Assembly (NCBI GenBank): GCA_021820645.1 | Contig: JAKADJ010000193.1 | Span: 1 to 5,504 of the forward strand | DNA from: Bacillota bacterium | GTDB taxonomy: Bacteria > Bacillota_E > Sulfobacillia > Sulfobacillales > Sulfobacillaceae | Direction of reading: 5' to 3' | DNA: 5,504 nt | Notes under the pieces: generated by a model | Database searches by the model: none | Seen by the model: the letters and a program-made list of their open reading frames with translations, nothing else | What the model was told of the DNA's origin: nothing | Position numbers and translations under genes: made by a program | Shown here: positions 1 to 5,372 of the stretch, one piece after another | Position numbering within the stretch: position 1 is the stretch's first letter | Layout: each line of letters starts with the position of its first letter

Positions 1-597
1 TATGTGGGCCAAGATGCCGAACAGGGTAGGTATCACGTGGGTGTTCGGCTGGTGGAAACGGGTGGGCGAGCCATTCGGTCGTGGCCCCTGCACCGGGCCG
101 CAAAGGCGACTATGGAGGAATTGGCTGAATCCGTTGGGGAATCCGTCAATCTAGCCGTGTCCGACGATCTGGCCATGATATACGTGGCCACGGTAGATGC
201 CCGAAATCTGCTTCGTATGCAGCTCAATGTGGGGCGACGGGCGCCGATGCATTGCACGGCAGTGGGGAAGGCAATCTTGGCCGTGAATCCGTCCCTTGTG
301 GAGCGTTTAAGGCTTGTTCAACCGTCCCTTGAGACTTTAACGTCTCGGACTTTTGTACAGTGGCGGGATTTGGAGGCAGAATTGGCCCGAATTCGCAGTC
401 GTGGGTTTGCGATTGATGATGAGGAACAGGAAATTGGGGCTCGTTGTGTGGCGTCGGCCATCGTCGATGCCCGGGGCCGGGTGCACGGGGCCTTGGGTAT
501 TTCGGCACCAAGTGCCAGACTATCCCTGGAGCGGGCTCAGCAAATGGGACCAGTTCTGGTCGACGCTGCCCAAAGCATTGCTCGCCACTTGGCATGA
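1..597 (+). CDS. IclR-family transcriptional regulator, 5'-truncated by the window
   Basis: The frame is open from base 1 and ends at TGA 595-597, leaving about 198 residues. IclR proteins are usually about 250-270 residues, so the N-terminal winged-helix DNA-binding domain should lie upstream of the window; the GTG at position 4 is an internal Val, not a start. What remains is the IclR effector-binding (GAF-like) domain. It begins with a YHVGVRLVETG linker-type segment, followed by the helix EELAESVGESVNLAV, then DLAMIYVATVDA, the diagnostic VGRRAPMHCTAVGKAILA, and a C-terminal RGFAIDDEEQEIGARCVAS plus GALGISAPSARLS. These proteins bind small organic acids or acyl compounds and usually control a neighbouring catabolic operon. 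The acyl-CoA operon at 4030 on the same strand is a candidate target, though 3.4 kb of accessory DNA lies between them. The family call is firm; ligand and target are unknown. Confidence 0.93.
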   Translation, partial: YVGQDAEQGRYHVGVRLVETGGRAIRSWPLHRAAKATMEELAESVGESVNLAVSDDLAMIYVATVDARNLLRMQLNVGRRAPMHCTAVGKAILAVNPSLVERLRLVQPSLETLTSRTFVQWRDLEAELARIRSRGFAIDDEEQEIGARCVASAIVDARGRVHGALGISAPSARLSLERAQQMGPVLVDAAQSIARHLA

Positions 598-660
598 GAC
601 GGTCCAACGTCCCGATCGCGATTCAGAGCCGACAGTACTACCGAACCTCCACCCCGATTT

Positions 661-688
661 CCTTGGCCAAGGTTTAGAGTTCGACTCT
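661..688. repeat. Two adjacent short dyads downstream of the IclR gene
   Basis: CCTTGGCCAAGG at 661-672 is a perfect 12-bp palindrome. Four bases later AGAGT (676-680) and ACTCT (684-688) form a hairpin with a TCG loop. Neither is followed by a T-run on either strand, so a classical intrinsic terminator is not supported. They could help to end the IclR transcript, or be a protein-binding site or the edge of the transposase remnant. Function unknown. Confidence 0.5.
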
Positions 689-712
689 GCAAAGCTTCAG
701 CCGATGGGTGTT

Positions 713-737
713 TCTCCCGCCGTCGTCGGCAGGGAGA
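713..737. repeat. Strong GC-rich hairpin
   Basis: TCTCCC (713-718) pairs with GGGAGA (732-737), and inside it GCCG (719-722) pairs with CGGC (727-730). The loop is TCGT, with one bulged A at 731: ten base pairs in all. It is followed by TATAAG on the plus strand and AAACACC on the minus strand, so it lacks the T-tract of a standard terminator. It could still be a transcript-end structure for the IclR gene, or a palindrome belonging to the IS remnant. Confidence 0.6.
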
Positions 738-750
738 TATAAGGCCGGGG

Positions 751-798
751 CCCTGGGATACCGCAGTTGGTCCATCAGCTTTTTCCACCATCCCAGGG
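751..798. repeat. 9-bp perfect inverted repeat with 30-nt spacer
   Basis: CCCTGGGAT (751-759) is the exact reverse complement of ATCCCAGGG (790-798). The arms are separated by 30 nt that include a TTTTT run at 780-784. The repeat sits inside the decayed transposase region and close to the hairpin at 713-737. It may be a cruciform or RNA stem, or relic IS-end repeats. No function can be assigned. Confidence 0.5.
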
Positions 799-1008
799 GG
801 CACCCTGACGAGTAGCATGGGAAGATGATGAGGAGCGCCAGGATTTCGGTGACCGCGTATCCCTCCTGCTTCTCAAACCGTGTGTGCCAAAGAATCGAGC
901 TAGCGTGAAGGTCCGCATCACACCGAATACAATCGAGTCGATCGAATACTGGCGTTTATCGCACACCTTTTTGATTTCTGATGTCGTTTCCCGCACGATA
1001 ACACGCCG

Positions 1009-1046
1009 TTTTTGGGTAATTTGGTAGCACCTAATTATGCCAAAAA
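1009..1046. repeat. Long near-perfect hairpin between the IS remnant and the ATPase gene
   Basis: The arms pair in three blocks: TTTTTGG (1009-1015) with CCAAAAA (1040-1046), TAATT (1017-1021) with AATTA (1033-1037), and GGT (1023-1025) with ACC (1029-1031), closing on an AGC loop. That is 15 base pairs with only a T/T mismatch (1022/1032) and a small G versus TG internal loop. On the minus strand it lies about 75 nt after the stop of the ATPase gene and just before the transposase remnant's start. It could end the ATPase transcript or be a terminal or subterminal structure of the lost insertion sequence. Confidence 0.65.
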
Positions 1047-1066
1047 CCCAGTGTTTATGCGGGTTT
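1044..1066 (-). terminator. Possible weak transcript-end hairpin for the ATPase gene
   Basis: On the minus strand AAACCC and GGGTTT form a 6-bp stem with an 11-nt loop, followed directly by TTGG so that the run reads GGGTTTTTGG. It lies 56 nt beyond the ATPase stop. The stem is short and shares bases with the larger hairpin at 1009-1046, so the two folds are alternatives. A further small stem (TTCGC 1100-1104 with GCGAA 1108-1112) sits between it and the stop. This is a tentative terminator only. Confidence 0.3.
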
Positions 1067-1121
1067 CGATGCTTTTTCGGGGCGGAAATTTAGTGTGGAT
1101 TCGCGGTGCGAAAGTCAAGAT

Positions 1122-2375
1122 CTATATCAGCCATACGGGAACAAGCCAGTTGTTTTGGTCAACAGGCAGAAGGTCATTTGCCATGCAGACTACCGCTCCA
1201 CCTCCTATTTCCGTTTTGAGCGCATCCAAGCCGCCGAACCGCTCCGGCTGCGTCACCGGCTTTAGCACGCCGAAATGCTTTACCGCATCCGCTCCCGGGG
1301 AGGCAGATTTTTTGATTTCGACCGGATAGAGTGTTCCGTTTGCGTAAATCAGCAGATCGATCTCTTTTGCATCGCGGTCGCGATAATAGAAGATAGGCGG
1401 CTGTAGTCCGGCGTTCGCGTAGCTTTTGTAGATCTCCGAGAACACGTAGCTCTCGAAAAACGCCCCGGAAGCTGCGCCGCGCTCCAGCACTTCTGCGTTG
1501 TCCCACTTGAGCAGGTGCGCGCAAATCCCCGTGTCTAGAAAGTGAAGGATCGGCGTTTTTACGACGCGCTTAAGCGCATTGTTATGGTACGGCTGTACCA
1601 AAGCGGCGACGCCGCTCGACACGAGTACGGATAGCCATTTCTTTGCCGTGGGCGCGGAAACGCCTACTTCGGCGGCCATCTCCTCATACCTGACAGGCTT
1701 CGCTGTCCGCGCCGCGGCGACGGTCATGAAGTTGAAAAACGCCATCTCGTCTGCCACTTGAGTGAGGTCGCGGATATCGCGCCCTAGGTAAGTGTCGATG
1801 TAGGCGCTGTAAAAACCCGCGTGACTCGGCGGGTTGTCGCCGCGCAAGGCTGGCATCGAGCCTTTCCAGATTTGCTCAAAAACTTCCGGTAGACCAGATT
1901 TGGGTACGGTGCGGATCCGGGCAAGCAGGCGCTCTTTGTCGGTTGTGAACGGCTCTGATGGGTAGCGTTTTATCTCGGCACGGGAAAGCCCGTACAAGTT
2001 TACAATCCCCACGCGCCCGGCCAACGATTCGCTAACGTTTTTCATCATGTGAAACATCTGCGAGCCTGTAAGCCAGAACCCGCCCTTTTCGCCGCTTCTG
2101 TCCACGATCATTTTGATATACGGCAGGATTTCCGGGGCGTACTGGATTTCATCGATGATAAGTGGTGGTGTATAACGCTGCAGGAACAAAGCTGGGTCGG
2201 TTTTCGCCATGCGGCGGATGCCGGGGTCGTCCAGTGTTACATAGCTGCGCCCCGGTTCGGCAAGCTTGGTGAGCAGCGTGGTTTTTCCCACTTGGCGGGC
2301 ACCTGTCACGAGTAGGACAGGGAACGTGGCGGATATTTTTTTGACCGTTTCCTCAACGGCGCGGCGAATATACAC
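1122..2375 (-). CDS. AAA-type ATP-binding protein with C-terminal DUF4143 domain
   Basis: This is a complete 417-residue protein. A longer TTG start at 2393 is possible, but GGAGGGG at 2382-2388 lies 6 nt before GTG 2375, and MYIRRAVEETVKK is the usual N-terminus of this family. The AAA_14-type ATPase domain fills the first half: Walker A GARQVGKTT (about residues 24-32), the YVTLDDP segment, Walker B LIIDEIQYAPE, and sensor FWLTGSQ followed by NVSESLAGRVGIV. A winged-helix-like middle (YEEMAAEVGVSAPTAKKWL) precedes the DUF4143 region. That region ends with RDRDAKEIDLLI and YPVEIKKSA, which has the E-x-D...ExK look of a PD-(D/E)XK nuclease fold. The ending PVDQNNWLVPVWLI is also typical, so the gene appears intact. 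The family is widespread and often in accessory DNA; its biological role is not established (defence or toxin-antitoxin links have been suggested). It is alone on its strand between mobile-element relics, with its own promoter. Confidence 0.93.
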   Translation of the reverse strand: MYIRRAVEETVKKISATFPVLLVTGARQVGKTTLLTKLAEPGRSYVTLDDPGIRRMAKTDPALFLQRYTPPLIIDEIQYAPEILPYIKMIVDRSGEKGGFWLTGSQMFHMMKNVSESLAGRVGIVNLYGLSRAEIKRYPSEPFTTDKERLLARIRTVPKSGLPEVFEQIWKGSMPALRGDNPPSHAGFYSAYIDTYLGRDIRDLTQVADEMAFFNFMTVAAARTAKPVRYEEMAAEVGVSAPTAKKWLSVLVSSGVAALVQPYHNNALKRVVKTPILHFLDTGICAHLLKWDNAEVLERGAASGAFFESYVFSEIYKSYANAGLQPPIFYYRDRDAKEIDLLIYANGTLYPVEIKKSASPGADAVKHFGVLKPVTQPERFGGLDALKTEIGGGAVVCMANDLLPVDQNNWLVPVWLI

Positions 2376-2381
2376 GGTCAA

Positions 2382-2388
2382 CCCCTCC
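2382..2388 (-). promoter_or_regulatory. Ribosome binding site fixing the ATPase start
   Basis: Minus-strand GGAGGGG is followed by 6 nt and then GTG (2375-2373). The TTG alternative at 2393 would place this site inside the coding sequence and has no comparable site of its own upstream. This decides for GTG 2375. Confidence 0.75.
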
Positions 2389-2410
2389 GGCAAATCTAAA
2401 TATGGATTTT

Positions 2411-2439
2411 ATTATTGGCGCCTTCTCCGCCGTTGTCAA
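2411..2439 (-). promoter_or_regulatory. Sigma-70/sigma-A-type promoter of the DUF4143 ATPase gene
   Basis: On the minus strand a perfect -35 TTGACA (2439-2434) is followed by exactly 17 nt and AATAAT (2416-2411), which matches the TATAAT consensus at five of six positions. Transcription should start near 2404, giving a leader of about 30 nt that contains the GGAGGGG site. The strength of this promoter fits independent, probably constitutive expression of a stand-alone gene. Confidence 0.8.
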
Positions 2440-2803
2440 GAAGAATCCTGGAAAGACGAAATTGCTCTTAATTTTGCGATCGAGTCTAACAATTGGCGGC
2501 CAACCTGCTATTGGTACTGGCATTTCATGAAAGATGTGCGTTGGTTCTATACCACGAAGCCTGGAATACGCGTCTTCCGGGCAAAAGGCTCCACGCCACC
2601 TCGAGCGGCTTCGCCACGTCGGCTGGTACCTCGAGCCCAGCGAACCCCGCTGACCTGAAAGTCTCCGGTCGATTCAGCCGCGGGCGGATGGCCCCAACCG
2701 TATCGTTGCGAACATCCTGTCTTTATAGGTGAACAGTGCCATGGTAACCGTCGCGATATCGGTGGTCACCGTATGGTAACCGTCAAATGGCCCCGTAGCG
2801 CGA
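2440..2803. other. Region without a recognisable gene
   Basis: I see no intact gene here. Plus-strand frames are open for up to about 80 codons (for example 2493-2732), but none shows a recognisable domain or a ribosome binding site, and the proteins are low-information. Noticed structures are a 9-bp direct repeat ACCTCGAGC at 2598-2606 and 2628-2636, and the GGTNACC cluster at 2741-2784. It is probably decayed DNA between the ATPase promoter and the group II intron relic. Confidence 0.5.
2741..2784. repeat. 12-bp direct repeat with a cluster of GGTNACC palindromes
   Basis: ATGGTAACCGTC occurs at 2741-2752 and again at 2773-2784, a period of 32 bp (about three helical turns). A third GGTNACC palindrome (GGTCACC) lies between them at 2764-2770, and CGATATCG is also palindromic in the spacer. 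Evenly phased half-symmetric sites can be operator-like, but no promoter or intact gene starts nearby, so this may be a small relic duplication. Confidence 0.4.
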
Positions 2804-2823
2804 GTGGGGTTATCTGACGCTTA

Positions 2824-2843
2824 GTCCGCCAAGTCCAGCGGAC
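2824..2843. repeat. Perfect 6-bp hairpin near the presumed 5' end of the intron RNA
   Basis: GTCCGC (2824-2829) pairs with GCGGAC (2838-2843) across an 8-nt loop CAAGTCCA. A stem with an exposed loop early in a group II intron could belong to domain I, where the exon-binding sequences lie. That assignment is inference from position only. Confidence 0.4.
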
Positions 2844-2889
2844 CGTTCCGAGCCGGTGGAATTCCGGTCCTCGCAAGAGCTAGCCACCC

Positions 2890-3300
2890 ACGAGGAAGCG
2901 CGTGTTGGACGAACGTGAAGATGTCTGTCAAGCTTACACAGCGCGACGACTAGGCCGTGACCCGCAAGGATGAAGTGATTGAGCTTCGGGACAAACATAA
3001 TCCGTTGGCCGACCGCCTTAAGCAATCGGGAAGGCAACAGTACGAACCCGTGCAGGGCAGGGGTTTGGAAGACCACCGCATGGCGGAAAACGAAACAGTA
3101 TCAAACTGGGGAGCCTCGGCCCTTCGTGCAAAGCGCGTACGCTGCACCAGATAGACGTGCCGAAGGACAGCGGATAGGGGGCGAGGAGTCAGAGTTCGTG
3201 ATAGTACTCCGCGTGTGGGAAAGCCACGTACCTGGGAAGCGCGAGCCCAAAACAGTGCGAGCCGTCGCACCATTCCCTCACACACAGAGGAGGATATGAA
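2890..3300 (+). ncRNA. 5' structured RNA region (domain I onward) of a degenerate group II intron
   Basis: Sequence leading into the reverse-transcriptase N-terminus at 3301 resembles, from memory, the 5' RNA of Firmicutes group II introns. Recognisable stretches are the CGCAAGGATGAAGTGATTGA segment near 2960-2980 and GGAGTCAGAGTTCGTGATAG at 3185-3204, the latter closed by ACTCC (stem GGAGT 3185-3189 with ACTCC 3206-3210). Other stems are CCTTCG (3121-3126) with CGAAGG (3161-3166), a CGTGTGG-GAAAG-CCACG hairpin at 3212-3228, and GTGCGA-GCCG-TCGCAC at 3255-3270. Short ORFs here on both strands are best read as RNA structure rather than protein. The 5' boundary is not resolved: a GUGYG-like start is not obvious, and GTGGGG at 2804 or the GTGACCCGCAAGG segment near 2957 are candidates. 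No domain V (catalytic hairpin) was found downstream, so the intron looks truncated at its 3' side and unable to splice. Confidence 0.55.
3288..3293 (+). promoter_or_regulatory. Ribosome binding site of the intron-encoded protein relic
   Basis: AGGAGG lies 7 nt before ATG 3301, within a longer AGAGGAGG run. This optimal site is preserved although the reading frame behind it is broken after 18 codons, which suggests the intron lost function fairly recently. Confidence 0.6.
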
Positions 3301-3477
3301 ATGTTACCAGACTTGACCCGCATCACCCACAAAGGGAGCGTCGGCCCGACGTGTTGATTCACGGCACTCGCTCATCACCTGAACGACGAGTTCTTGTTCG
3401 ACATATGGTTGAGGTTGAACCGGCGTCGGGTGATAGCAGTTTCCGGGTGTCATCTCGGGGTGTGGCACATGGGATAA
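3301..3477 (+). pseudogene. N-terminal relic of a group II intron-encoded reverse transcriptase/maturase
   Basis: From ATG 3301 the frame reads MLPDLTRITHKGSVGPTC, then a TGA stop at 3355-3357, then FTALAHHLNDEFL followed by WLRLNRRRVIAVSG, and closes at TAA 3475-3477. The pattern LxRIxxKAxxxP-x-x-x-FTSLAHxLNxEFLxxxWxRLNRRxAxGVDG is the N-terminal RT0 region of group II intron-encoded proteins (ltrA-like), as I remember the family. Those proteins run about 400-600 residues with RT, maturase (X) and often HNH domains, none of which follow here. In the family, the segment after RLN is normally followed by GVDG and the palm domain; here homology ends near 3450. The in-frame stop, the loss of more than 85% of the protein and its placement behind intron-like RNA make a pseudogene the best reading. 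Confidence 0.6.
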
Positions 3478-3631
3478 GGTGTGGTATAGAAATATTAATT
3501 TCGCTATTTCAAAGCAGATCTGTGCTGTGTGGAATGCTCTTCCCACAACAACTTGGAAAAACGAAGGCATGTACACGGGCGACATCGAACAGCAGTTGCT
3601 CGACAAGTTTGGCCGAGGCCGTATGTCATGA
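3437..3631 (+). other. Unrecognised protein-like open frame, probably a relic
   Basis: This frame is open for 64 codons, from just after two stops (TGA 3431, TAG 3434) to TGA 3629-3631. It has a protein-like composition with several tryptophans: GTWDKVWYRNINFAIS, then AVWNALPTTTWKNEGMYTGD, then LLDKFGRGRMS. There is no ribosome binding site and no credible start before GTG at about 3479. The WKNEGMYTGDI piece superficially resembles the YxTGD core motif of acyl-CoA ligases, but flanking residues do not fit. It takes over where the intron protein relic loses homology, so it may mark the junction with whatever gene the element inserted into or was deleted against. I cannot name it. Confidence 0.25.
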
Positions 3632-3794
3632 GAAATTGCATCGCCTCGTGGCCGCGAGTGAGGCGATCGCTGTGGGTATGGGGGTATTGCCCATGAGGTC
3701 TCGTGGTGACGGGCTTTATAAGCCTACCATCGAGGCCAGCATGGCTGGGGAAATTAAGGACTTGATGGTCCTCCCAACCGATGGTATATCTTAG
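3627..3794 (+). pseudogene. Possible relic of a molybdopterin oxidoreductase (very tentative)
   Basis: In this frame (closed by TAG 3792-3794) the segment VGMGVLPMRS is followed by RGDGLYKPTIEASMAGEIKD, then LMVLPTDGIS. From memory, formate-dehydrogenase/YdeP-type molybdopterin enzymes carry a GxGVLPLRG element and later a GL-x-x-P-x-(M/I)xEAAxxGEIxALxVxGxN segment, which this could echo in shortened form. There is no start signal, no cofactor-binding cysteine region and no continuation: the same frame after the TAG has another stop at 3852 before running on to TAA 3981-3983. Chance resemblance is quite possible. Confidence 0.2.
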
Positions 3795-3956
3795 TTGAGC
3801 AAAACCTGGACCGATACCCGAGCCGAGTTTTGGATAGAGTCTGCCATGCCGTAACGTGCCGGATTGATTGGCATGCGGGAGGCCTGGTCCTTGTGGTATG
3901 CCCAATGGAGCCAGATAAATCCTGGCGCCAACCCCCAGGGAGTCGCGAACGACCGA
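3795..3956. other. Intergenic stretch upstream of the B12/MeaB operon
   Basis: No intact gene is visible. Two plus-strand frames are partly open here, one with a stop at 3852 and one open through to TGA at about 3985, but neither has a start signal or a recognisable domain. Small dyads are CAAAAC (3800-3805) with GTTTTG (3827-3832), and CCTGG (3921-3925) with CCAGG (3935-3939). The latter lies about 18 bp upstream of the operon's -35 box, where an operator could sit. Nothing further can be supported. Confidence 0.4.
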
Positions 3957-3984
3957 TTGAGCAATCCGCAAAAAGTGGCATAAT
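3957..3984 (+). promoter_or_regulatory. Probable promoter of the B12-binding subunit/meaB/acyl-CoA dehydrogenase operon
   Basis: TTGAGC (3957-3962, four of six matches to TTGACA) is followed by a 16-nt spacer and CATAAT (3979-3984, five of six matches to TATAAT). Transcription should begin near 3991, giving a leader of about 40 nt that carries AGGAGG. The upstream in-frame ATG at 3985 abuts the -10 box and so would not be in the message, which independently supports the downstream GTG start at 4030. Confidence 0.6.
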
Positions 3985-4016
3985 ATGAGCACCAACGGGT
4001 ATTTGACCCGACAGCT

Positions 4017-4022
4017 AGGAGG
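4017..4022 (+). promoter_or_regulatory. Ribosome binding site fixing the start of the B12-binding subunit
   Basis: AGGAGG is followed by 7 nt and then GTG 4030. With the alternative ATG 3985 this perfect site would be wasted inside the coding sequence as a Leu-Gly-Gly stretch. The site therefore decides the start. Confidence 0.8.
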
Positions 4023-4029
4023 AAATTGT

Positions 4030-4419
4030 GTGATTCGTGTATTGGTAGCCAAGCCCGGACTCGATGGTCACGATCGGGGAGCCAAGGTGATCGCCCGAGC
4101 TCTCCGAGATGCCGGCATGGAGGTCGTCTATACCGGTCTTCATCAGACTCCAGAACAGGTAGTCGATGCGGCCCTGTCCGAGGACGTGGATGTGTTAGCT
4201 TTGTCGATTTTATCGGGAGCCCACCCCACACTAGTTCCGCGGATCATGGAGCTGGTCAAGGAGAATCACATGGATGACGTGCTGGTACTCCTTGGTGGCA
4301 TTATTCCAGAAGATGACGTGACCTCGATGATCGATCAGGGAGTCGCAAAAGTGTTTGGCCCTGGGACCGATACCAATGATATCGTCGCCTTTATTCGGGG
4401 GCGGGTCGAGGTCGTATGA
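4030..4419 (+). CDS. B12-binding small subunit of a methylmalonyl-CoA-type mutase
   Basis: The protein has 129 residues from GTG 4030; an upstream ATG at 3985 is disfavoured by the ribosome binding site and promoter positions. [20 protein letters not shown] is the canonical opening of stand-alone cobalamin-binding subunits. The DxHxxG motif is D12-H14-G17, with His14 the lower axial cobalt ligand. It is followed by the SILSGAH element (residues 59-65) and the GG of [10 protein letters not shown] (89-90), all parts of the Rossmann-like B12 domain. Together with a separate catalytic subunit, such proteins form adenosylcobalamin mutases that rearrange acyl-CoA carbon skeletons (methylmalonyl-, isobutyryl- or related CoA). 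SILSGAH makes it closer to methylmalonyl/isobutyryl types than to 2-hydroxyisobutyryl-CoA mutases, as far as I can recall. The catalytic subunit gene is not next to it, which is unusual. Its stop overlaps the meaB start (ATGA). Confidence 0.93.
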   Translation: MIRVLVAKPGLDGHDRGAKVIARALRDAGMEVVYTGLHQTPEQVVDAALSEDVDVLALSILSGAHPTLVPRIMELVKENHMDDVLVLLGGIIPEDDVTSMIDQGVAKVFGPGTDTNDIVAFIRGRVEVV

Positions 4420-5369
4420 AGGATTGGGAAGAAATTGCCCAAGGTATCGTGAAGGGTCAAAAACGCTCGATCGCACGGGGACTCACCTGGATCGAGCAAG
4501 GACGCAGTGATGGCAAGCAACTGGCGCAAAAGCTGTTTTCCCATGCAGGGAAGGCGCAAGTTATTGGAATTACGGGATCGCCTGGTGTGGGTAAATCTAC
4601 CTTAGTCAATGCCCTAACCTTGCGTCTTCGCAGTCAAGGCCACAAGGTGGGCATCCTGGCGGTCGACCCTTCGAGTCCCTTTACCGGCGGAGCCATTCTG
4701 GGTGACCGGATTCGCATGCAGGACTCGGTCATGGACGCCGGTGTTTACATGCGTAGTTTCGCGAGCCGAGGCCATCTAGGCGGCCTATCTCGGGCCACGT
4801 TTGGCGCTCTCACGCTATTAGACGCAGCCGGCTTTGATAAGATTTTAATTGAGACGGTGGGTGCCGGACAATCTGAGGTCGAGATAATGCAGTTGGCGCA
4901 TACCACCATGGTGGTGTTGGCACCGGGGATGGGCGATGACATACAAGCCATTAAAGCGGGCATTCTCGAAATAGGCCAGGTCTTTGTAGTGAATAAGGCG
5001 GACCGGGATGGGGCCGATCACACCGTGCGCTCCATTCGGGGGATGCTGGCTTTGGCTGCGGAACATCCGCCATGGATGCCCCCGATTGTGAAGACTGTGG
5101 CCGAAGATGGGCGCGGGACCGAAGAGCTAACCGATGCCTTAGAGCGTCACTGGCAGTTCTTGACCGAAAATGGTCTTTTGGAAAGATTTCGATGGGGCCA
5201 AACGGAACATCTCATCGAACAGGCAGTGGCCGACGTTGGAGACCACTTAATAAGACGCGCGCGATCGGGACCTAGTTGGAGTCACTGGGTTGCCGAAATA
5301 GGTGCGGGGACTCAAGACGCCGAATCGGTGGCGGCCGAGTTGTGGCGCCATGCAATCCAGGGGGAATAA
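4416..5369 (+). CDS. meaB: MeaB-type GTPase, B12-mutase chaperone (ArgK/MeaB family)
   Basis: This is a complete 317-residue G protein, the usual length for the family. Its N-terminal helices lead into Walker [10 protein letters not shown] (residues 54-62). Then come the MeaB signature [18 protein letters not shown] (84-101), the [15 protein letters not shown] segment (111-125), the Walker B/switch region [10 protein letters not shown] (145-154), and the guanine-specificity motif NKAD (193-196). A C-terminal helical dimerisation part follows. MeaB proteins use GTP to gate loading of intact adenosylcobalamin onto the mutase and to protect or rescue it from inactivation. The start ATG overlaps the preceding stop by 4 nt (ATGA), with only a weak GAGG ahead of it, so translation is probably coupled to the B12-binding subunit, its expected partner. 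The older name ArgK (arginine transport kinase) should not be used. Confidence 0.96.
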   Translation: MKDWEEIAQGIVKGQKRSIARGLTWIEQGRSDGKQLAQKLFSHAGKAQVIGITGSPGVGKSTLVNALTLRLRSQGHKVGILAVDPSSPFTGGAILGDRIRMQDSVMDAGVYMRSFASRGHLGGLSRATFGALTLLDAAGFDKILIETVGAGQSEVEIMQLAHTTMVVLAPGMGDDIQAIKAGILEIGQVFVVNKADRDGADHTVRSIRGMLALAAEHPPWMPPIVKTVAEDGRGTEELTDALERHWQFLTENGLLERFRWGQTEHLIEQAVADVGDHLIRRARSGPSWSHWVAEIGAGTQDAESVAAELWRHAIQGE

Positions 5370-5372
5370 AGA

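Larger units (their letters stand above)
674..996 (-). pseudogene. Decayed N-terminal fragment of a DDE (IS4-superfamily-like) transposase
   Basis: Reading the minus strand from GTG 996, the frame gives SEIKKVCDKRQYS, then SIVFGVMRTFTLARFFGTHG. At about 875-880 the homology moves to another frame, which continues FEKQEGYAVTEILALLIIF before drifting. The combined pattern (xxSIDSIVFGVMRxFTLxRFF, about 8 residues, then GY-VTEILALLIILP) matches from memory the N-terminal region of IS4-like DDE transposases. The catalytic DDE core is absent; the second frame ends at a TAA complementary to 674-676. No ribosome binding site is visible before 996. At least one frameshift plus the loss of more than 70% of a typical transposase make this a dead remnant. 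The exact IS family is uncertain. The downstream half may be random sequence, since it overlaps strong dyads at 713-737 and 751-798. Confidence 0.55.

Noticed and set aside
4..33. GTG at position 4 as true start of the IclR gene
   Set aside because: The frame is open to the window edge, there is no room for a ribosome binding site, and the DNA-binding domain expected in the family is missing, so the gene is truncated by the window.
2493..2732. 79-codon plus-strand ORF containing FHERCALVLYHEAW
   Set aside because: It seemed protein-like at first, but no family could be named, there is no ribosome binding site, and the second half is compositionally random.
2957..3299. Short plus-strand ORFs of 65 and 106 codons
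   Set aside because: They lie in the structured intron-like RNA region, overlap each other in different frames and have arginine-rich, low-information sequences. Such ORFs are commonly mis-annotated inside group II introns.
3540..3600. Acyl-CoA ligase core motif (WKNEGMYTGDI)
   Set aside because: The YTGD core matches, but the residues expected on either side (a conserved RGP-x-x-x-GY before it and GR-x-KD-x-I at the right spacing after it) are missing or displaced. Not enough for a call.
3690..3794. Remnant of the missing mutase large subunit (TIEA ... LPTD)
   Set aside because: Mutase large subunits have a TIEA...LPTD arrangement, but the spacing here is about 10 residues too short and the intervening GGTQSLHTN signature is absent.
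3504..4052. 182-codon minus-strand open frame
   Set aside because: It runs antisense through the relic region and into the start of the B12 subunit gene, has no recognisable domain or ribosome binding site, and would cover the operon promoter. Treated as a chance frame.
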